NCBI RefSeq assembly: GCF_000411295.1
Contig: NZ_KE150424.1
Span: forward strand, 62,001 to 126,000
Direction of reading: 5' to 3'
Length of the DNA: 64,000 nucleotides
From: Paenisporosarcina sp. HGH0030
GTDB taxonomy: Bacteria > Bacillota > Bacilli > Bacillales_A > Planococcaceae
Position 1 is the stretch's first letter; each line of letters opens with the position of its first letter. A model generated the notes under the pieces. The model saw only the letters and a list, made by a program, of their open reading frames with translations. It did no database searches and was not told the DNA's origin. A program made the position numbers and the translations under genes. Of the stretch, positions 19,105 to 27,531 are shown piece after piece.

Positions 19105-19770
19105 ATGATGTTCAGTCGAATGAAAGAAGATGTTGAAGTCGTCTTCGAGCAAGATCCAGCTGCCAGACGTGTGCTGGAAGTTGTGCTGACGTATGCCGGG
19201 TTACATGCGGTTTGGGCACACCGTGTCGCACATGCGCTCTTTAAGCGGAAATTCTTTTTCCTGGCGAGAGTCGTATCGCAAGTGAGTCGATTTTTCACCG
19301 GAATTGAAATCCATCCGGGTGCCAAAATTGGTCGCCGCTTTTTCATAGACCACGGAATGGGTGTAGTCATAGGGGAAACGTGTGAAATTGGCGATAATGT
19401 AACGATCTTCCAAGGAGTGACACTTGGTGGTACAGGTAAAGAACGAGGGAAACGACATCCCACGTTACACGATAATGTATTGGTAGCAACAGGAGCAAAA
19501 GTACTTGGGTCGATTACGATCGGCGAAAACAGTAAAGTCGGTGCAGGCTCGGTTGTATTGAAAAATGTTCCGCCAAATTCAACGGTTGTAGGTATTCCTG
19601 GAACAGTCGTCGTGCAAGATGGAATCAAAGTGAAACGTGACTTGGATCACCAGGACTTGCCGGATCCAGTAGCGGATAAATGCAATATGCTAGAAGAAAA
19701 AATTGCCGTCTTGCGCGAGCAAGTCGCGCTTGTCAGTGAACAATTCGAAAAGGAGCGAAACGTTAAATGA
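19105..19770 (+). CDS. cysE: Serine O-acetyltransferase
   Basis: A 221-residue enzyme that makes O-acetylserine from serine and acetyl-CoA, the first step of cysteine synthesis. The left-handed beta-helix hexapeptide repeats are visible ([55 protein letters not shown]), with the catalytic His in [17 protein letters not shown]. The C-terminal tail after ~185 is an acidic coiled coil. Start ATG 19105 follows AGGAGG. It overlaps cysS by 4 bp and lies under the Cys T-box. Cytoplasmic. Confidence 0.96.
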   Translation: MMFSRMKEDVEVVFEQDPAARRVLEVVLTYAGLHAVWAHRVAHALFKRKFFFLARVVSQVSRFFTGIEIHPGAKIGRRFFIDHGMGVVIGETCEIGDNVTIFQGVTLGGTGKERGKRHPTLHDNVLVATGAKVLGSITIGENSKVGAGSVVLKNVPPNSTVVGIPGTVVVQDGIKVKRDLDHQDLPDPVADKCNMLEEKIAVLREQVALVSEQFEKERNVK

Positions 19771-21167
19771 GCATTCATATTTACAACACATTGACGCGTC
19801 AAAAAGAACCATTTGTGCCGCTTGAAGAAGGCAAGGTGAAAATGTACGTATGTGGACCGACAGTATATAACTACATCCACATCGGGAACTCCCGTCCGGT
19901 AATCGTCTACGATACCGTACGTCGCTACTTGAAGTACCGTGGATATGAAGTGAATTTCGTTTCTAACTTTACGGATGTTGACGATAAAATCATCAAAACG
20001 GCAAATGAACTGGGTGAAGAAGTATCCGAATTAACCGAACGTTTTATCGCCGCTTATTTTGAAGATGTGGTTGCACTTGGTTGCCAGAAAGCGGATGCTC
20101 ACCCACGTGTCACGGAACATATGGACTCTATCATCGAATTCATCGAAGTCTTAATCGAAAAAGGCTATGCTTACGAGTCGCAAGGTGACGTTTATTACCG
20201 CACACGCAAGTTTGAAGGGTACGGCAAATTGTCCCAACAATCGGTTGATGATTTAAAAATCGGCGCACGCATTGAAGCGGGCGAAAAGAAAGCAGATGCA
20301 CTTGATTTTGCATTGTGGAAAGATGCGAAGCCGGGTGAAATTTTCTGGAAGAGTCCTTGGGGCAATGGTCGTCCGGGATGGCATATTGAATGTTCCGTTA
20401 TGGCTCGTGAAATTTTGGGAGACACGATTGACATTCACGCAGGTGGACAGGATTTGACATTCCCGCATCATGAAAACGAAATTGCACAGTCTGAAGCATA
20501 TACAGGTAAGCAATTTGCGCGCTACTGGATGCATAATGGATATATCAATATTGACAACGAAAAAATGTCGAAGTCCCTTGGTAACTTTGTATTGGTGAAC
20601 GACATTCGTAAACAAATCGATCCGCAAGTGTTGAGATTCTTTATGTTGTCGGTTCATTACCGTCACCCAATCAATTTCTCGCAAGAGCTTGTGGAAAATG
20701 CGGAAAATGGGCTGGCGCGCATTCGAACATCATACTCGAATTTGGCGCATCGTCTTGAAGCATCTCCTGAACTAGGGGATCACAAGGATATCTGGTTAAA
20801 CAAAATCGAAGAAGTCCGCACCCAATTCGTTACGGCAATGGACGATGATTTCAATACGGCCAACGGAATTGCTGCCTTGTTTGAACTGGCGAGTCTGGCT
20901 AATGTATATCTAATTGAAAAACATACGGAAGCGGTTGTTCTTACTGCATTCATGAAAGCATTGAAAGAACTTTCACTTGTTTTGGGTATTGAAGTGGAAG
21001 TAAAAACAGAAGTACTGGATGAAGAAATTGACGCTCTTATTGCGGAGAGAATCCAGGCGCGTAAAGATAAAGATTTCGCTCGTGCAGATGCCATCCGGGA
21101 TCAATTGAAAGAAATGAATATTTTATTGGAAGATACGGCGCAAGGCATCCGTTGGAAACGCGGATGA
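19767..21167 (+). CDS. cysS: Cysteine--tRNA ligase
   Basis: A 466-residue class I synthetase that charges tRNA(Cys). The zinc-binding Cys in [20 protein letters not shown] also holds the HIGH variant (HIGN, ~28-40); further zinc ligands lie in WHIECSVMA (~207) and FPHHENE (~235); KMSKS appears as [10 protein letters not shown] (~265). The C-terminal helical DALR region is intact. Overlaps cysE and mrnC by 4 bp each. Co-transcription behind the T-box lets low tRNA(Cys) charging raise both cysteine supply and charging. Confidence 0.97.
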   Translation: MSIHIYNTLTRQKEPFVPLEEGKVKMYVCGPTVYNYIHIGNSRPVIVYDTVRRYLKYRGYEVNFVSNFTDVDDKIIKTANELGEEVSELTERFIAAYFEDVVALGCQKADAHPRVTEHMDSIIEFIEVLIEKGYAYESQGDVYYRTRKFEGYGKLSQQSVDDLKIGARIEAGEKKADALDFALWKDAKPGEIFWKSPWGNGRPGWHIECSVMAREILGDTIDIHAGGQDLTFPHHENEIAQSEAYTGKQFARYWMHNGYINIDNEKMSKSLGNFVLVNDIRKQIDPQVLRFFMLSVHYRHPINFSQELVENAENGLARIRTSYSNLAHRLEASPELGDHKDIWLNKIEEVRTQFVTAMDDDFNTANGIAALFELASLANVYLIEKHTEAVVLTAFMKALKELSLVLGIEVEVKTEVLDEEIDALIAERIQARKDKDFARADAIRDQLKEMNILLEDTAQGIRWKRG

Positions 21168-21595
21168 ACAAAGAATATTCACTTCGTCCGGCAGATGTAA
21201 AACAATTGAATTCACTGGCCCTTGCGTATATGGGGGATGCCGTCCTGGAGCAAGCGATTCGTGAACATTTGATTCGTTCAGGACGAGTTAGACCCAATAC
21301 ACTGCATAAAGAAGGAACTAAATATGTTTCGGCGAAAGCCCAGGCATCCGTGGTGCGTGTGCTACTCCAAGAAAAGTTTTTGACGGAAGATGAAGAAGCG
21401 GTGCTAAGACGCGGGCGTAATGCCAAGTCTGGCACCATTCCCAAAAATACAGATGTACAAACGTACAAATATAGTACGGCGTTTGAAGCGGTTCTCGGAA
21501 GTTTGTACCTATCCGGCAACTTCGAACGCGTGAAGGAAATAATCGAAAAAGCTATTACCACTATAGAAGAACCGAAAGGAGAATCGATATCGTGA
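21164..21595 (+). CDS. mrnC: Mini-ribonuclease III
   Basis: A 143-residue RNase III catalytic domain without a double-stranded RNA-binding domain. The catalytic acidic motif is in [19 protein letters not shown] (~14-32), with [12 protein letters not shown] (~110-121) holding the second acidic site. In B. subtilis it matures 23S rRNA ends. I chose ATG at 21164, which overlaps the cysS stop by 4 bp; a start 12 nt upstream lies inside cysS with no advantage. It is coupled through GTGA to rlmB. Confidence 0.94.
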   Translation: MNKEYSLRPADVKQLNSLALAYMGDAVLEQAIREHLIRSGRVRPNTLHKEGTKYVSAKAQASVVRVLLQEKFLTEDEEAVLRRGRNAKSGTIPKNTDVQTYKYSTAFEAVLGSLYLSGNFERVKEIIEKAITTIEEPKGESIS

Positions 21596-22344
21596 CTGAA
21601 CTTGACAATGAAATCGTATCAGGGAAAAATCCAGTGCTGGAGGCCCTTCGCTCCGGGCGAGATATGAACAAAGTATGGGTAGCGGAAGGTGTCAAGAAAG
21701 CGGGAATCGCCGAGTTGTTACAACTTGCGAAAGAAGCGGGCATCATCGTCCAGTTTGTGCCAAAAAACAAAGTGGACCAATTGACGGACGGAGCCAATCA
21801 CCAAGGGGTAGCAGCTTCAGTAGCAGCTTATCGTTATGCAGAAATTGATGAGCTTTTCGAACGTGCTGCTTCACGCAATGAAGATCCATTCTTTTTGATT
21901 TTGGATGAGTTGGAAGATCCACATAACCTGGGTTCTATTTTGCGAACAGCTGATGCGACTGGCGTGCATGGTGTCATTATTCCGAAGCGTCGTGCAGTTG
22001 GACTAACTGCAGTCGTGGCGAAAACATCTACAGGGGCAATTGAGCATGTGCCGGTAGCACGCGTTGGTAATCTAGCACAAACTGTTGAAGATTTGAAAAA
22101 GCGTGGCGTGTGGATCGCGGGAACGGATGCTAAAGGCTCGGCTGATTACCGTCGCATGGATGCGAAATTACCATTGGCAATCATTATAGGCAGTGAAGGA
22201 AAAGGAATGAGTCGCTTGCTGAAAGAGAAGTGCGACTTCCTCTATAACATGCCGATGGTTGGGCGCGTAACGTCGTTAAATGCATCCGTAGCAGCTGCTA
22301 TCCTGATGTACGAAGTATTGCGGAACCGCCTGCCGGTTAATTGA
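21592..22344 (+). CDS. rlmB: 23S rRNA (guanosine-2'-O-)-methyltransferase RlmB
   Basis: A 250-residue SPOUT-class methyltransferase. The N-terminal substrate-binding domain ([27 protein letters not shown], ~1-80) is followed by the trefoil-knot domain with [21 protein letters not shown] (~104-124), [12 protein letters not shown] (~197) and the C-terminal [20 protein letters not shown]. It probably methylates the 2'-O of a guanosine in 23S rRNA. GTG start overlaps mrnC by 4 bp with AAAGGAGA 10 nt upstream; 1 bp separates it from the next gene. Confidence 0.94.
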   Translation: MTELDNEIVSGKNPVLEALRSGRDMNKVWVAEGVKKAGIAELLQLAKEAGIIVQFVPKNKVDQLTDGANHQGVAASVAAYRYAEIDELFERAASRNEDPFFLILDELEDPHNLGSILRTADATGVHGVIIPKRRAVGLTAVVAKTSTGAIEHVPVARVGNLAQTVEDLKKRGVWIAGTDAKGSADYRRMDAKLPLAIIIGSEGKGMSRLLKEKCDFLYNMPMVGRVTSLNASVAAAILMYEVLRNRLPVN

Positions 22345-22345
22345 G

Positions 22346-22855
22346 ATGGACATTTTACTCGTCGATGGCTATAACATTATCGGCGCATGGAAAGAATTGC
22401 GTGCATTAAAAACAGACAAGCTCATTGATGCCAGAGACAGGCTGATTGAAATGATGGCGGAATACAAAGCTTATTCAGGTTGGCGAGTCATTGTAGTGTT
22501 TGATGCACATCTCGTACCTGGGATTGAAAAAAAGAAGAAACAATATGATGTCGAAGTTATTTTCACCAGGGAAAACGAAACTGCGGATGAACGTATTGAA
22601 AAATTAACATCACAATTAATGACAAGACGTGATCAAGTGCATGTAGCTACATCTGATTTGACGGAACAATGGGTGATTTTCGCACAAGGCGCACTAAGAA
22701 AGTCTGCACGAGAACTTGAAATTGAAATGGAGTTAGTTCAGGAGAATATCACGAAGAAGGTGAAGGCTATCCAGGAGCAGCGCCCGTTTTCCAAAATCCA
22801 GCTAAGTAATGAAGTGGCAGAAATTTTTGAAAAATGGCGCAGAGGGATGAAATGA
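22346..22855 (+). CDS. rae1: Ribosome-associated endonuclease Rae1 (YacP, NYN domain)
   Basis: A 169-residue NYN (PIN-like) nuclease. DILLVDGYNIIGAW (~2-15) and VIVVFDAHLVPG (~48-59) hold catalytic aspartates; VHVATSDLTEQ (~99) holds another. In B. subtilis Rae1 enters the ribosomal A-site and cleaves mRNA during translation. It is the last gene of the cysES operon, and sigH follows from its own promoter. The name rests on synteny and family motifs. Confidence 0.9.
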   Translation: MDILLVDGYNIIGAWKELRALKTDKLIDARDRLIEMMAEYKAYSGWRVIVVFDAHLVPGIEKKKKQYDVEVIFTRENETADERIEKLTSQLMTRRDQVHVATSDLTEQWVIFAQGALRKSARELEIEMELVQENITKKVKAIQEQRPFSKIQLSNEVAEIFEKWRRGMK

Positions 22856-22859
22856 GTCG

Positions 22860-22889
22860 TTGACGCTCGATTTCCACATCCTGTATACT
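22860..22889 (+). promoter_or_regulatory. sigH promoter
   Basis: TTGACG, 18 nt, TATACT. Transcription would start near 22896, almost on the first ATG (22901), which argues for the TTG start at 22925 of sigH. Confidence 0.8.
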
Positions 22890-22924
22890 AGGGTCAAACT
22901 ATGCAGACGGCCGAGGTGATACTG

Positions 22925-23575
22925 TTGATTAAGAGTGACTATGTACACGTGAAGCTGCACCAATTTGAAGACTTACTAGATGACGAGCTTGTGGAATTGG
23001 TCCACACTGGCGATTCTGATGCGCTTGACTTTTTAATCACCAAATATCGATCTTTTGTGCGTATGAAAGCCAGGTCTTACTTTTTAATCGGGGCTGATAA
23101 AGAAGATATCATTCAAGAAGGAATGATTGGACTTTACAAAGCGATTCGTGATTTCAGAGGGGACAAGCTCTCATCGTTTCGAGCATTCGCAGAACTTTGT
23201 ATTACACGTCAAATTATAACTGCTATCAAAACAGCTACACGTCAAAAGCATATCCCACTCAATTCATATGTGTCATTGGACAAGCCGATTTTTGATGAAG
23301 AATCAGACCGCACACTAATGGATGTGATTTCGGGCTCTGCTATTGATGATCCCGAAGAACTGATGATTCACCGTGAAGATTTTGATTACATGGAAGAAAA
23401 AATGAGTGAAATTCTGAGCGAATTGGAGAGGCAAGTACTTGCCTTGTATTTGGATGGACAGTCTTACCATGAAATTTCAGAAGAATTAAATCGTCATGTA
23501 AAATCCATAGACAACGCATTACAGCGTGTGAAGCGGAAACTTGAACGGCACATTGAAATTGGTGGCGTTCATTGA
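22925..23575 (+). CDS. sigH: RNA polymerase sigma factor SigH
   Basis: A 216-residue sigma-70-family factor that in Bacillus drives early sporulation and transition-state genes. Region 2 includes DALDFLITKYRSFVRMKARSY and GADKEDIIQEGMIGLYKAIRDF (~30-70) with the DNA-melting segment after it; region 4 has QVLALYLDGQSYHEISEELN and SIDNALQRVKRKLE. Start choice: TTG at 22925, a few nt after GAGGTGAT; the ATG at 22901 would lie at the mRNA 5' end without a ribosome site. Its presence supports a sporulation-capable ancestry but does not prove that the strain sporulates. Confidence 0.9.
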   Translation: MIKSDYVHVKLHQFEDLLDDELVELVHTGDSDALDFLITKYRSFVRMKARSYFLIGADKEDIIQEGMIGLYKAIRDFRGDKLSSFRAFAELCITRQIITAIKTATRQKHIPLNSYVSLDKPIFDEESDRTLMDVISGSAIDDPEELMIHREDFDYMEEKMSEILSELERQVLALYLDGQSYHEISEELNRHVKSIDNALQRVKRKLERHIEIGGVH

Positions 23576-23595
23576 AATCTTCACCTGGGCGTTTG

Positions 23596-23624
23596 TTGAC
23601 AGTCTAAACCGTAGGTGATAGTCT
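23596..23624 (+). promoter_or_regulatory. Promoter for rpmG-secE-nusG
   Basis: TTGACA, 17 nt, TAGTCT, starting 20 nt after the sigH stop and 59 nt before the rpmG start codon. The -35 is perfect, the -10 moderate. Confidence 0.65.
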
Positions 23625-23659
23625 TTAAAAAGACAAATGCTGACTTAAAAGGTGATAAA

Positions 23660-23809
23660 ATGGCTAATAAAGTCGTCTTAAGCTGTGTGCAATGTGGTTC
23701 GCGAAACTATACAGTTCCTGCTTCAAAAGAAGGATCGAGTGAGCGTCTGGAACTGAAAAAGTATTGCTCCCATTGCAAAGCGCATACGGTTCATAAGCAA
23801 ACGTTGTAA
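23660..23809 (+). CDS. rpmG: 50S ribosomal protein L33 (zinc-ribbon form)
   Basis: A 49-residue protein with paired cysteines CVQCG (~9-12) and CSHC (~36-39), the zinc-binding C+ form of bL33 in the large subunit. The ATG at 23660 (MANKVVLSC) lies after AAAAGGTGAT; an open frame upstream is non-coding leader. Position before secE and nusG is as in B. subtilis. Cysteine-containing L33 is usually the zinc-replete version, with zinc-free paralogues elsewhere. Confidence 0.95.
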   Translation: MANKVVLSCVQCGSRNYTVPASKEGSSERLELKKYCSHCKAHTVHKQTL

Positions 23810-23850
23810 ATATAGACATAGATAATTTTTACTCGGAGGGTTAAATCAGA

Positions 23851-24036
23851 ATGACTAATATCAGTGGTTTCTTTGGTAATGTTGTCTCGGAAATGAGAAA
23901 AGTTAGTTGGCCTAAACGTAAGGAAATGACTCGTTATACAGTCATTGTACTTTCAACGGTCGTAATTATGGCAGTATTTTTCGCAGTCGTTGACCTAGGA
24001 ATTTCACAAGCGTTTCGCTGGTTCCTTAAACTGTAA
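23851..24036 (+). CDS. secE: Protein translocase subunit SecE
   Basis: A 61-residue single-span membrane protein. The amphipathic segment EMRKVSWPKRKEMTRYT (~14-30) is the SecE hallmark, followed by one transmembrane helix (VIVLSTVVIMAVFFAVVDLGI, discontinuously ~31-52). It clamps SecY in the SecYEG channel. ATG start after CGGAGGG. A hairpin with T-run follows 31 bp later and may limit read-through into nusG. Confidence 0.95.
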   Translation: MTNISGFFGNVVSEMRKVSWPKRKEMTRYTVIVLSTVVIMAVFFAVVDLGISQAFRWFLKL

Positions 24037-24067
24037 TTTGATAACAGATAGCACTTGTGGAGAATAG

Positions 24068-24095
24068 CCCGTCAGAAACTTAGAACGGGTTTTTT
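24068..24095 (+). terminator. Terminator or attenuator between secE and nusG
   Basis: CCCGT, a 12-nt loop, ACGGG and six T. The stem is short (5 bp), so partial read-through into nusG is likely. Confidence 0.6.
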
Positions 24096-24140
24096 CATTT
24101 GTCTAAGAAATGGAGGGACGGACGAACAGTCCTGCTACTT

Positions 24141-24674
24141 ATGGAAAAGAATTGGTATGTTGTTCACACGTATTCTGGATACGAGAACAAAGTAAAAGCA
24201 AATCTTGAAAAGCGTGTTGAAACGATGGGTATGTCCGATCTGATCTTCCGCGTCATTATCCCGGAAGAGCAAGAAACGGATTTTAAAGATGGTAAAAAAC
24301 GTACAGTTATGCGTAAAACATTCCCTGGGTATGTTTTAGTTGAACTTGTGATGACAGACGATTCTTGGTATGTCGTGCGAAATACTCCAGGCGTTACTGG
24401 ATTTATCGGTTCTTCAGGTGGTGGAGCAAAACCGACACCATTATTGCCGGAAGAAGTAGAATTCATCCTGAAACAAATGGGCATGACAGAGCGCAAAATT
24501 GAAGCGCAATACACGGTTGGGGAAATGGTTGAAGTTCTTGAAGGACCATTTGCACACTTCCAAGGTAAAGTGGAAGAGATTGATGATGCAAAAGGTAAGT
24601 TGAAAGTTTCTGTTGATATGTTTGGACGCGAAACGAAAATGGAACTTGACTACGACCAAGTTATTAAAATGTAA
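24141..24674 (+). CDS. nusG: Transcription termination/antitermination protein NusG
   Basis: A 177-residue factor that binds RNA polymerase and modulates pausing and termination. The NGN domain starts MEKNWYVVHTYSGYENKV and contains PGYVLVELVMTDDSWYVVRNTPGVTGF in outline (~60-95); the C-terminal KOW domain is at ~125-175 (VEVLEGPFAHFQGKVEEI). I chose the ATG at 24141 by homology of the MEKNWYVV start. Oddly, the only good Shine-Dalgarno (GGAGGG, 24112-24117) lies 23 nt upstream, too far for normal use; a small GGAC/GTCC hairpin lies between. Confidence 0.95.
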   Translation: MEKNWYVVHTYSGYENKVKANLEKRVETMGMSDLIFRVIIPEEQETDFKDGKKRTVMRKTFPGYVLVELVMTDDSWYVVRNTPGVTGFIGSSGGGAKPTPLLPEEVEFILKQMGMTERKIEAQYTVGEMVEVLEGPFAHFQGKVEEIDDAKGKLKVSVDMFGRETKMELDYDQVIKM

Positions 24675-24700
24675 TTAGAAAAGTGAAAACGCCACTCGAT

Positions 24701-24787
24701 GCGAAAGCTAGCTTTCGCTAGATTAGGGGAAGGAAGGCTAAATTCCCGACATCGTGTCGGAACGCCTTCATGACCCACATCCTGTGG
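24701..24787. repeat. Array of three small hairpins upstream of rplK
   Basis: Three perfect hairpins follow each other: GCGAAAGC-TA-GCTTTCGC (24701-24718), CCGACA-TCG-TGTCGG (24746-24760) and CCACA-TCC-TGTGG (24775-24787). None has a T-run. The arrangement resembles small palindromic intergenic repeats. The 377-bp gap between nusG and rplK holds this array, the rplK promoter and its leader, and no gene. Confidence 0.5.
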
Positions 24788-24876
24788 CCCTAAGCTTAGG
24801 TGAGAGCTGGCGCTTGCAACTAGACATTAGCAATCTTGAATGGAAAAAAAGCATTTAAAATCTAGTTCATAGAACC

Positions 24877-24921
24877 TTTTTCCAAAAGCTACTTGCTTAA
24901 GTTTTGGAAAAATGGTATTAT
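24877..24921 (+). promoter_or_regulatory. rplKA promoter inside an 11-bp dyad
   Basis: TTGCTT (24893-24898), 17 nt, TATTAT (24916-24921) is a good promoter. TTTTTCCAAAA (24877-24887) and its exact complement TTTTGGAAAAA (24902-24912) flank and overlap the -35, forming an operator-like dyad. Promoter likely; operator role inferred. Confidence 0.65.
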
Positions 24922-24930
24922 TTCAAAGGT

Positions 24931-25025
24931 CAGACTGAAATAGTGTAGTCTGCGAAAATTTTAGCTTATGCTCAGCTAGTAGCTGACAGACAGATATTGA
25001 GTGGGAGGGGCAACCCAATTACCAC
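24931..25025 (+). promoter_or_regulatory. rplK leader with candidate L1-binding motif
   Basis: The leader has hairpins CAGACT/AGTCTG (24931-24952) and TCAGCT/AGCTGA (around 24972-24986), then GTGGGAGG (25001-25008) pairing through GTGG with CCAC (25022-25025) just before the rplK ribosome site. The same GTGGGAGG...ACCAC arrangement recurs before rplA, which suggests a shared site for L1, the known autoregulator of this operon in other bacteria. Confidence 0.5.
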
Positions 25026-25051
25026 ATCACGGACTTAAGGAGGTGTGTCTC

Positions 25052-25477
25052 GTGGCTAAAAAAGTTGTTAAGGTAGTAAAATTACAAATTCCTGCTGGTA
25101 AAGCAAATCCAGCACCGCCGGTTGGTCCAGCATTGGGTCAAGCAGGTGTTAATATCATGGGATTCTGTAAAGAATTCAACGCACGTACGGCAGATCAAGC
25201 TGGACTAATTATCCCTGTTGAAATTTCTGTATTTGAAGACCGTTCATTTACATTCATTACAAAAACTCCACCTGCAGCAGTATTACTTAAAGTGGCGGCT
25301 GGTATCCAGTCAGGTTCTGGTGAACCAAACCGCAAAAAAGTTGCTACGGTGAAGCGTGATAAAGTTCGCGAAATCGCTGAACAAAAAATGCCAGACCTAA
25401 ACGCAGCATCAGTTGAAGCAGCTATGTTGATGGTTGAAGGTACTGCGCGCAGCATGGGTATCGTCATCGAAGACTAA
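25052..25477 (+). CDS. rplK: 50S ribosomal protein L11
   Basis: A 141-residue protein of the GTPase-associated centre of the large subunit, contacting EF-G, EF-Tu and RelA-type factors. The N-terminal proline-rich [20 protein letters not shown] (~15-34) and the C-terminal RNA-binding [19 protein letters not shown] (~98-116) are typical. GTG start at 25052 after AAGGAGGTGTGTCT; the in-frame GTG at 25001 lies within the leader motif and is rejected. Operon partner of rplA. Confidence 0.97.
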   Translation: MAKKVVKVVKLQIPAGKANPAPPVGPALGQAGVNIMGFCKEFNARTADQAGLIIPVEISVFEDRSFTFITKTPPAAVLLKVAAGIQSGSGEPNRKKVATVKRDKVREIAEQKMPDLNAASVEAAMLMVEGTARSMGIVIED

Positions 25478-25509
25478 TCCCTGCACTTGATGATGCATTA
25501 GTTTTTGGG

Positions 25510-25573
25510 GGGTTGCGGATGTCTATAAGACACGCAACCCTTATTCGTGGGAGGTTTATTCCGCTAAAACCAC
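25510..25573 (+). promoter_or_regulatory. rplK-rplA intergenic hairpin and second L1-type motif
   Basis: GGGTTGCG/CGCAACCC with an inner TGTCT/AGACA pairing (25510-25540) forms a 13-bp stem with a 2-nt bulge. GTGGGAGG (25547-25554) and ACCAC (25569-25573) then repeat the motif found before rplK, right before AGGAGG of rplA. Confidence 0.5.
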
Positions 25574-25594
25574 AATCAAGGAGGACATTTTACA

Positions 25595-26296
25595 ATGGCT
25601 AAAAAAGGTAAAAAGTTGCAAGATGCAGCGAAATTGGTAGACCGTACTAAATTGTACGCAGCTCAAGAGGCAATCGAACTTGCTAAAAAAACGAGCACTG
25701 TTAACTTTGACGCAACAGTTGAAGTGGCATTCAAATTAGGAATCGACACACGTAAAAATGACCAACAAATCCGTGGAGCAGTAGTACTTCCAAACGGAAC
25801 TGGTAAAACTCAACGTGTATTAGTTTTCGCTAAAGGCGAAAAATTAAAAGAAGCAGAAGCTGCTGGCGCTGACTTTGTTGGCGATACAGAGTTCATTAAC
25901 AAAATCCAACAAGGATGGTTTGACTTCGATGTAATCGTAGCTACTCCTGACATGATGGGTGAAGTTGGTAAATTAGGTCGCGTTTTAGGACCAAAAGGCT
26001 TAATGCCAAACCCTAAAACTGGTACTGTAACATTCGACGTAACTAAAGCGATCGAAGAAATCAAGGCTGGTAAAGTTGAGTACCGTGCTGACAAAGCTGG
26101 TATTATCCATGCACCAATCGGTAAAGTTTCTTTCGACGACAACAAGTTAGTTGAAAACTTCTTGGCAGTATTTGATGTAGTTCAAAAAGCTAAGCCTGCG
26201 GCAGCTAAAGGAACTTACATGAAATCAGTTAACGTTACAACTACAATGGGTCCATCTGTAAAAGTGGATTCTTCTAGCGTAAAAGTTAACAAATAA
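25595..26296 (+). CDS. rplA: 50S ribosomal protein L1
   Basis: A 233-residue protein of the L1 stalk, which guides deacylated tRNA out of the E-site; it also represses its own mRNA in many bacteria. Two-domain signatures are visible: [15 protein letters not shown] (~30-44), [12 protein letters not shown] (~53), [16 protein letters not shown] (~133-148) and [21 protein letters not shown] 25595 follows AAGGAGGA. The L1-type motif directly upstream fits autoregulation. Confidence 0.97.
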   Translation: MAKKGKKLQDAAKLVDRTKLYAAQEAIELAKKTSTVNFDATVEVAFKLGIDTRKNDQQIRGAVVLPNGTGKTQRVLVFAKGEKLKEAEAAGADFVGDTEFINKIQQGWFDFDVIVATPDMMGEVGKLGRVLGPKGLMPNPKTGTVTFDVTKAIEEIKAGKVEYRADKAGIIHAPIGKVSFDDNKLVENFLAVFDVVQKAKPAAAKGTYMKSVNVTTTMGPSVKVDSSSVKVNK

Positions 26297-26298
26297 GG

Positions 26299-26327
26299 TT
26301 GACAGTTTAAAGTCTATCTGTTAAGAT
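26299..26327 (+). promoter_or_regulatory. rplJL promoter
   Basis: TTGACA, 17 nt, TAAGAT, right after the rplA stop. It drives the L10 leader and rplJ-rplL. Confidence 0.85.
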
Positions 26328-26344
26328 GACTTTTGTTGTAAATA

Positions 26345-26471
26345 AATTATTTGTACCGTAGACAGTAGGGGCGACTTGTCGCATAATGATCCTACCGAGG
26401 ACATGCATTCAGATTCTTTTTAAGATGACGTTTCAGCCCCTGTGTCTATATAGATCCAGGGGCTTTTCTTT
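26345..26471 (+). ncRNA. Ribosomal protein L10 leader
   Basis: The 5' leader of rplJ contains the conserved core GTACCGTAGACAGTAGGGGC and CCTACCGAGGACATGCATTC, as in Bacillales L10 leaders that bind the L10(L12)4 complex. An intrinsic terminator follows: AGCCCCTG (26435-26442), CAGGGGCT (26457-26464), then T-rich. Excess L10-L12 would favour the terminator and cut rplJL expression. Confidence 0.88.
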
Positions 26472-26510
26472 TGGCGGTATAAATGACTCATTCTATTAGG
26501 AGGTGTCCAG

Positions 26511-27011
26511 ATGAGCAGAGCAATCGAAGCTAAAAAAGTTCGTGTTGAAGAAATTACTGAAAAGTTCCAAACAGCAGCAACTGCAGTAGTAGTTGACTAC
26601 CGTGGCTTGAGTGTTTCTCAAGTAACTGAACTTCGTAAACAACTTCGTGAAGCTGGCGTTGAATTCAAAGTGTATAAAAACACAATGACTCGCCGTGCAG
26701 TTGAAGTTGCTGGTCTTGAAGGCTTGAACGAAAGTCTTACAGGTCCAAACGCAATTGCGTTTTCAACAGAAGACGTAGTAGCGCCAGCGAAAATCCTTAA
26801 CGATTTCGCTAAAAAGAACGAGAACCTTGAAATCAAAGCTGGTGTGATCGAAGGTGCAATCGCAACTGCTGAAGATATTAAAGCACTTGCAGAACTTCCT
26901 TCTCGCGAAGGTTTGTTGTCAATGCTACTCAGCGTTCTACAAGCTCCAATGCGCAACTTCGCGCTTGCAACAAAAGCTGTTGCAGAACAAAAAGAAGAGC
27001 AAGGCGCGTAA
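26511..27011 (+). CDS. rplJ: 50S ribosomal protein L10
   Basis: A 166-residue stalk-base protein. The N-terminal rRNA-binding domain includes [16 protein letters not shown] and [20 protein letters not shown] (~28-47); the C-terminal helix ([24 protein letters not shown]) anchors L7/L12 dimers. ATG at 26511 follows AGGAGGTGTCC. It is controlled by the L10 leader upstream and co-transcribed with rplL. Confidence 0.97.
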   Translation: MSRAIEAKKVRVEEITEKFQTAATAVVVDYRGLSVSQVTELRKQLREAGVEFKVYKNTMTRRAVEVAGLEGLNESLTGPNAIAFSTEDVVAPAKILNDFAKKNENLEIKAGVIEGAIATAEDIKALAELPSREGLLSMLLSVLQAPMRNFALATKAVAEQKEEQGA

Positions 27012-27086
27012 TTCGTTACACGGCTTAGCTGTTTAAACCCGGGTATAACCCAAACAAAAAAATATTCCTATTAGGAGGAACATACA

Positions 27087-27449
27087 ATGAACAACACTCA
27101 AATCCTTGAAGCAATCAAAGGTATGACAGTTCTTGAATTAAACGACTTAGTAAAAGCAATCGAAGAAGAATTCGGCGTTACAGCTGCTGCACCAATGGCT
27201 ATGGCTGCTGGTGGCGGTGCTGCTGCTGAAGAAGAAAAAACTGAATTTGATGTAATCCTTAACTCTGCAGGAGATCAAAAAATCAAAGTAATCAAAGTGG
27301 TTCGTGAAATCACTGGATTAGGTCTTAAAGAAGCTAAAGAAGTTGTAGATAACGCTCCTAAAGCTCTTAAAGAAGGCGTAACTAAAGAAGAATCAGAAGA
27401 AATCAAAGCTAAACTTGAAGAAGTTGGCGCTTCAGTAGAAGTTAAATAA
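27087..27449 (+). CDS. rplL: 50S ribosomal protein L7/L12
   Basis: A 120-residue stalk protein that recruits translation GTPases. N-terminal dimerisation helices ([22 protein letters not shown]), an Ala/Gly/Met hinge ([17 protein letters not shown], ~36-52) and a C-terminal factor-binding domain ([30 protein letters not shown]) are all present. ATG follows AGGAGGAAC. A terminator follows at 27472. Confidence 0.98.
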   Translation: MNNTQILEAIKGMTVLELNDLVKAIEEEFGVTAAAPMAMAAGGGAAAEEEKTEFDVILNSAGDQKIKVIKVVREITGLGLKEAKEVVDNAPKALKEGVTKEESEEIKAKLEEVGASVEVK

Positions 27450-27471
27450 TTTCTTTTAATAAGTAATGGAA

Positions 27472-27498
27472 AGCTCGTCAGTTAACGGCGGGCTTTTT
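27472..27498 (+). terminator. Terminator of rplJL
   Basis: AGCTCGTC and GGCGGGCT (two wobble pairs) around a 7-nt loop, then five T. Read-through is possible because the next gene begins 34 bp later. Confidence 0.7.
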
Positions 27499-27531
27499 CT
27501 TCATTTCATCAACAGGTTGGAGGGTGCCCGA

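Noticed and set aside
24701-24718. Terminator for nusG
   Set aside because: The stem is perfect but has no T-run after it, so it is listed as part of a hairpin array.
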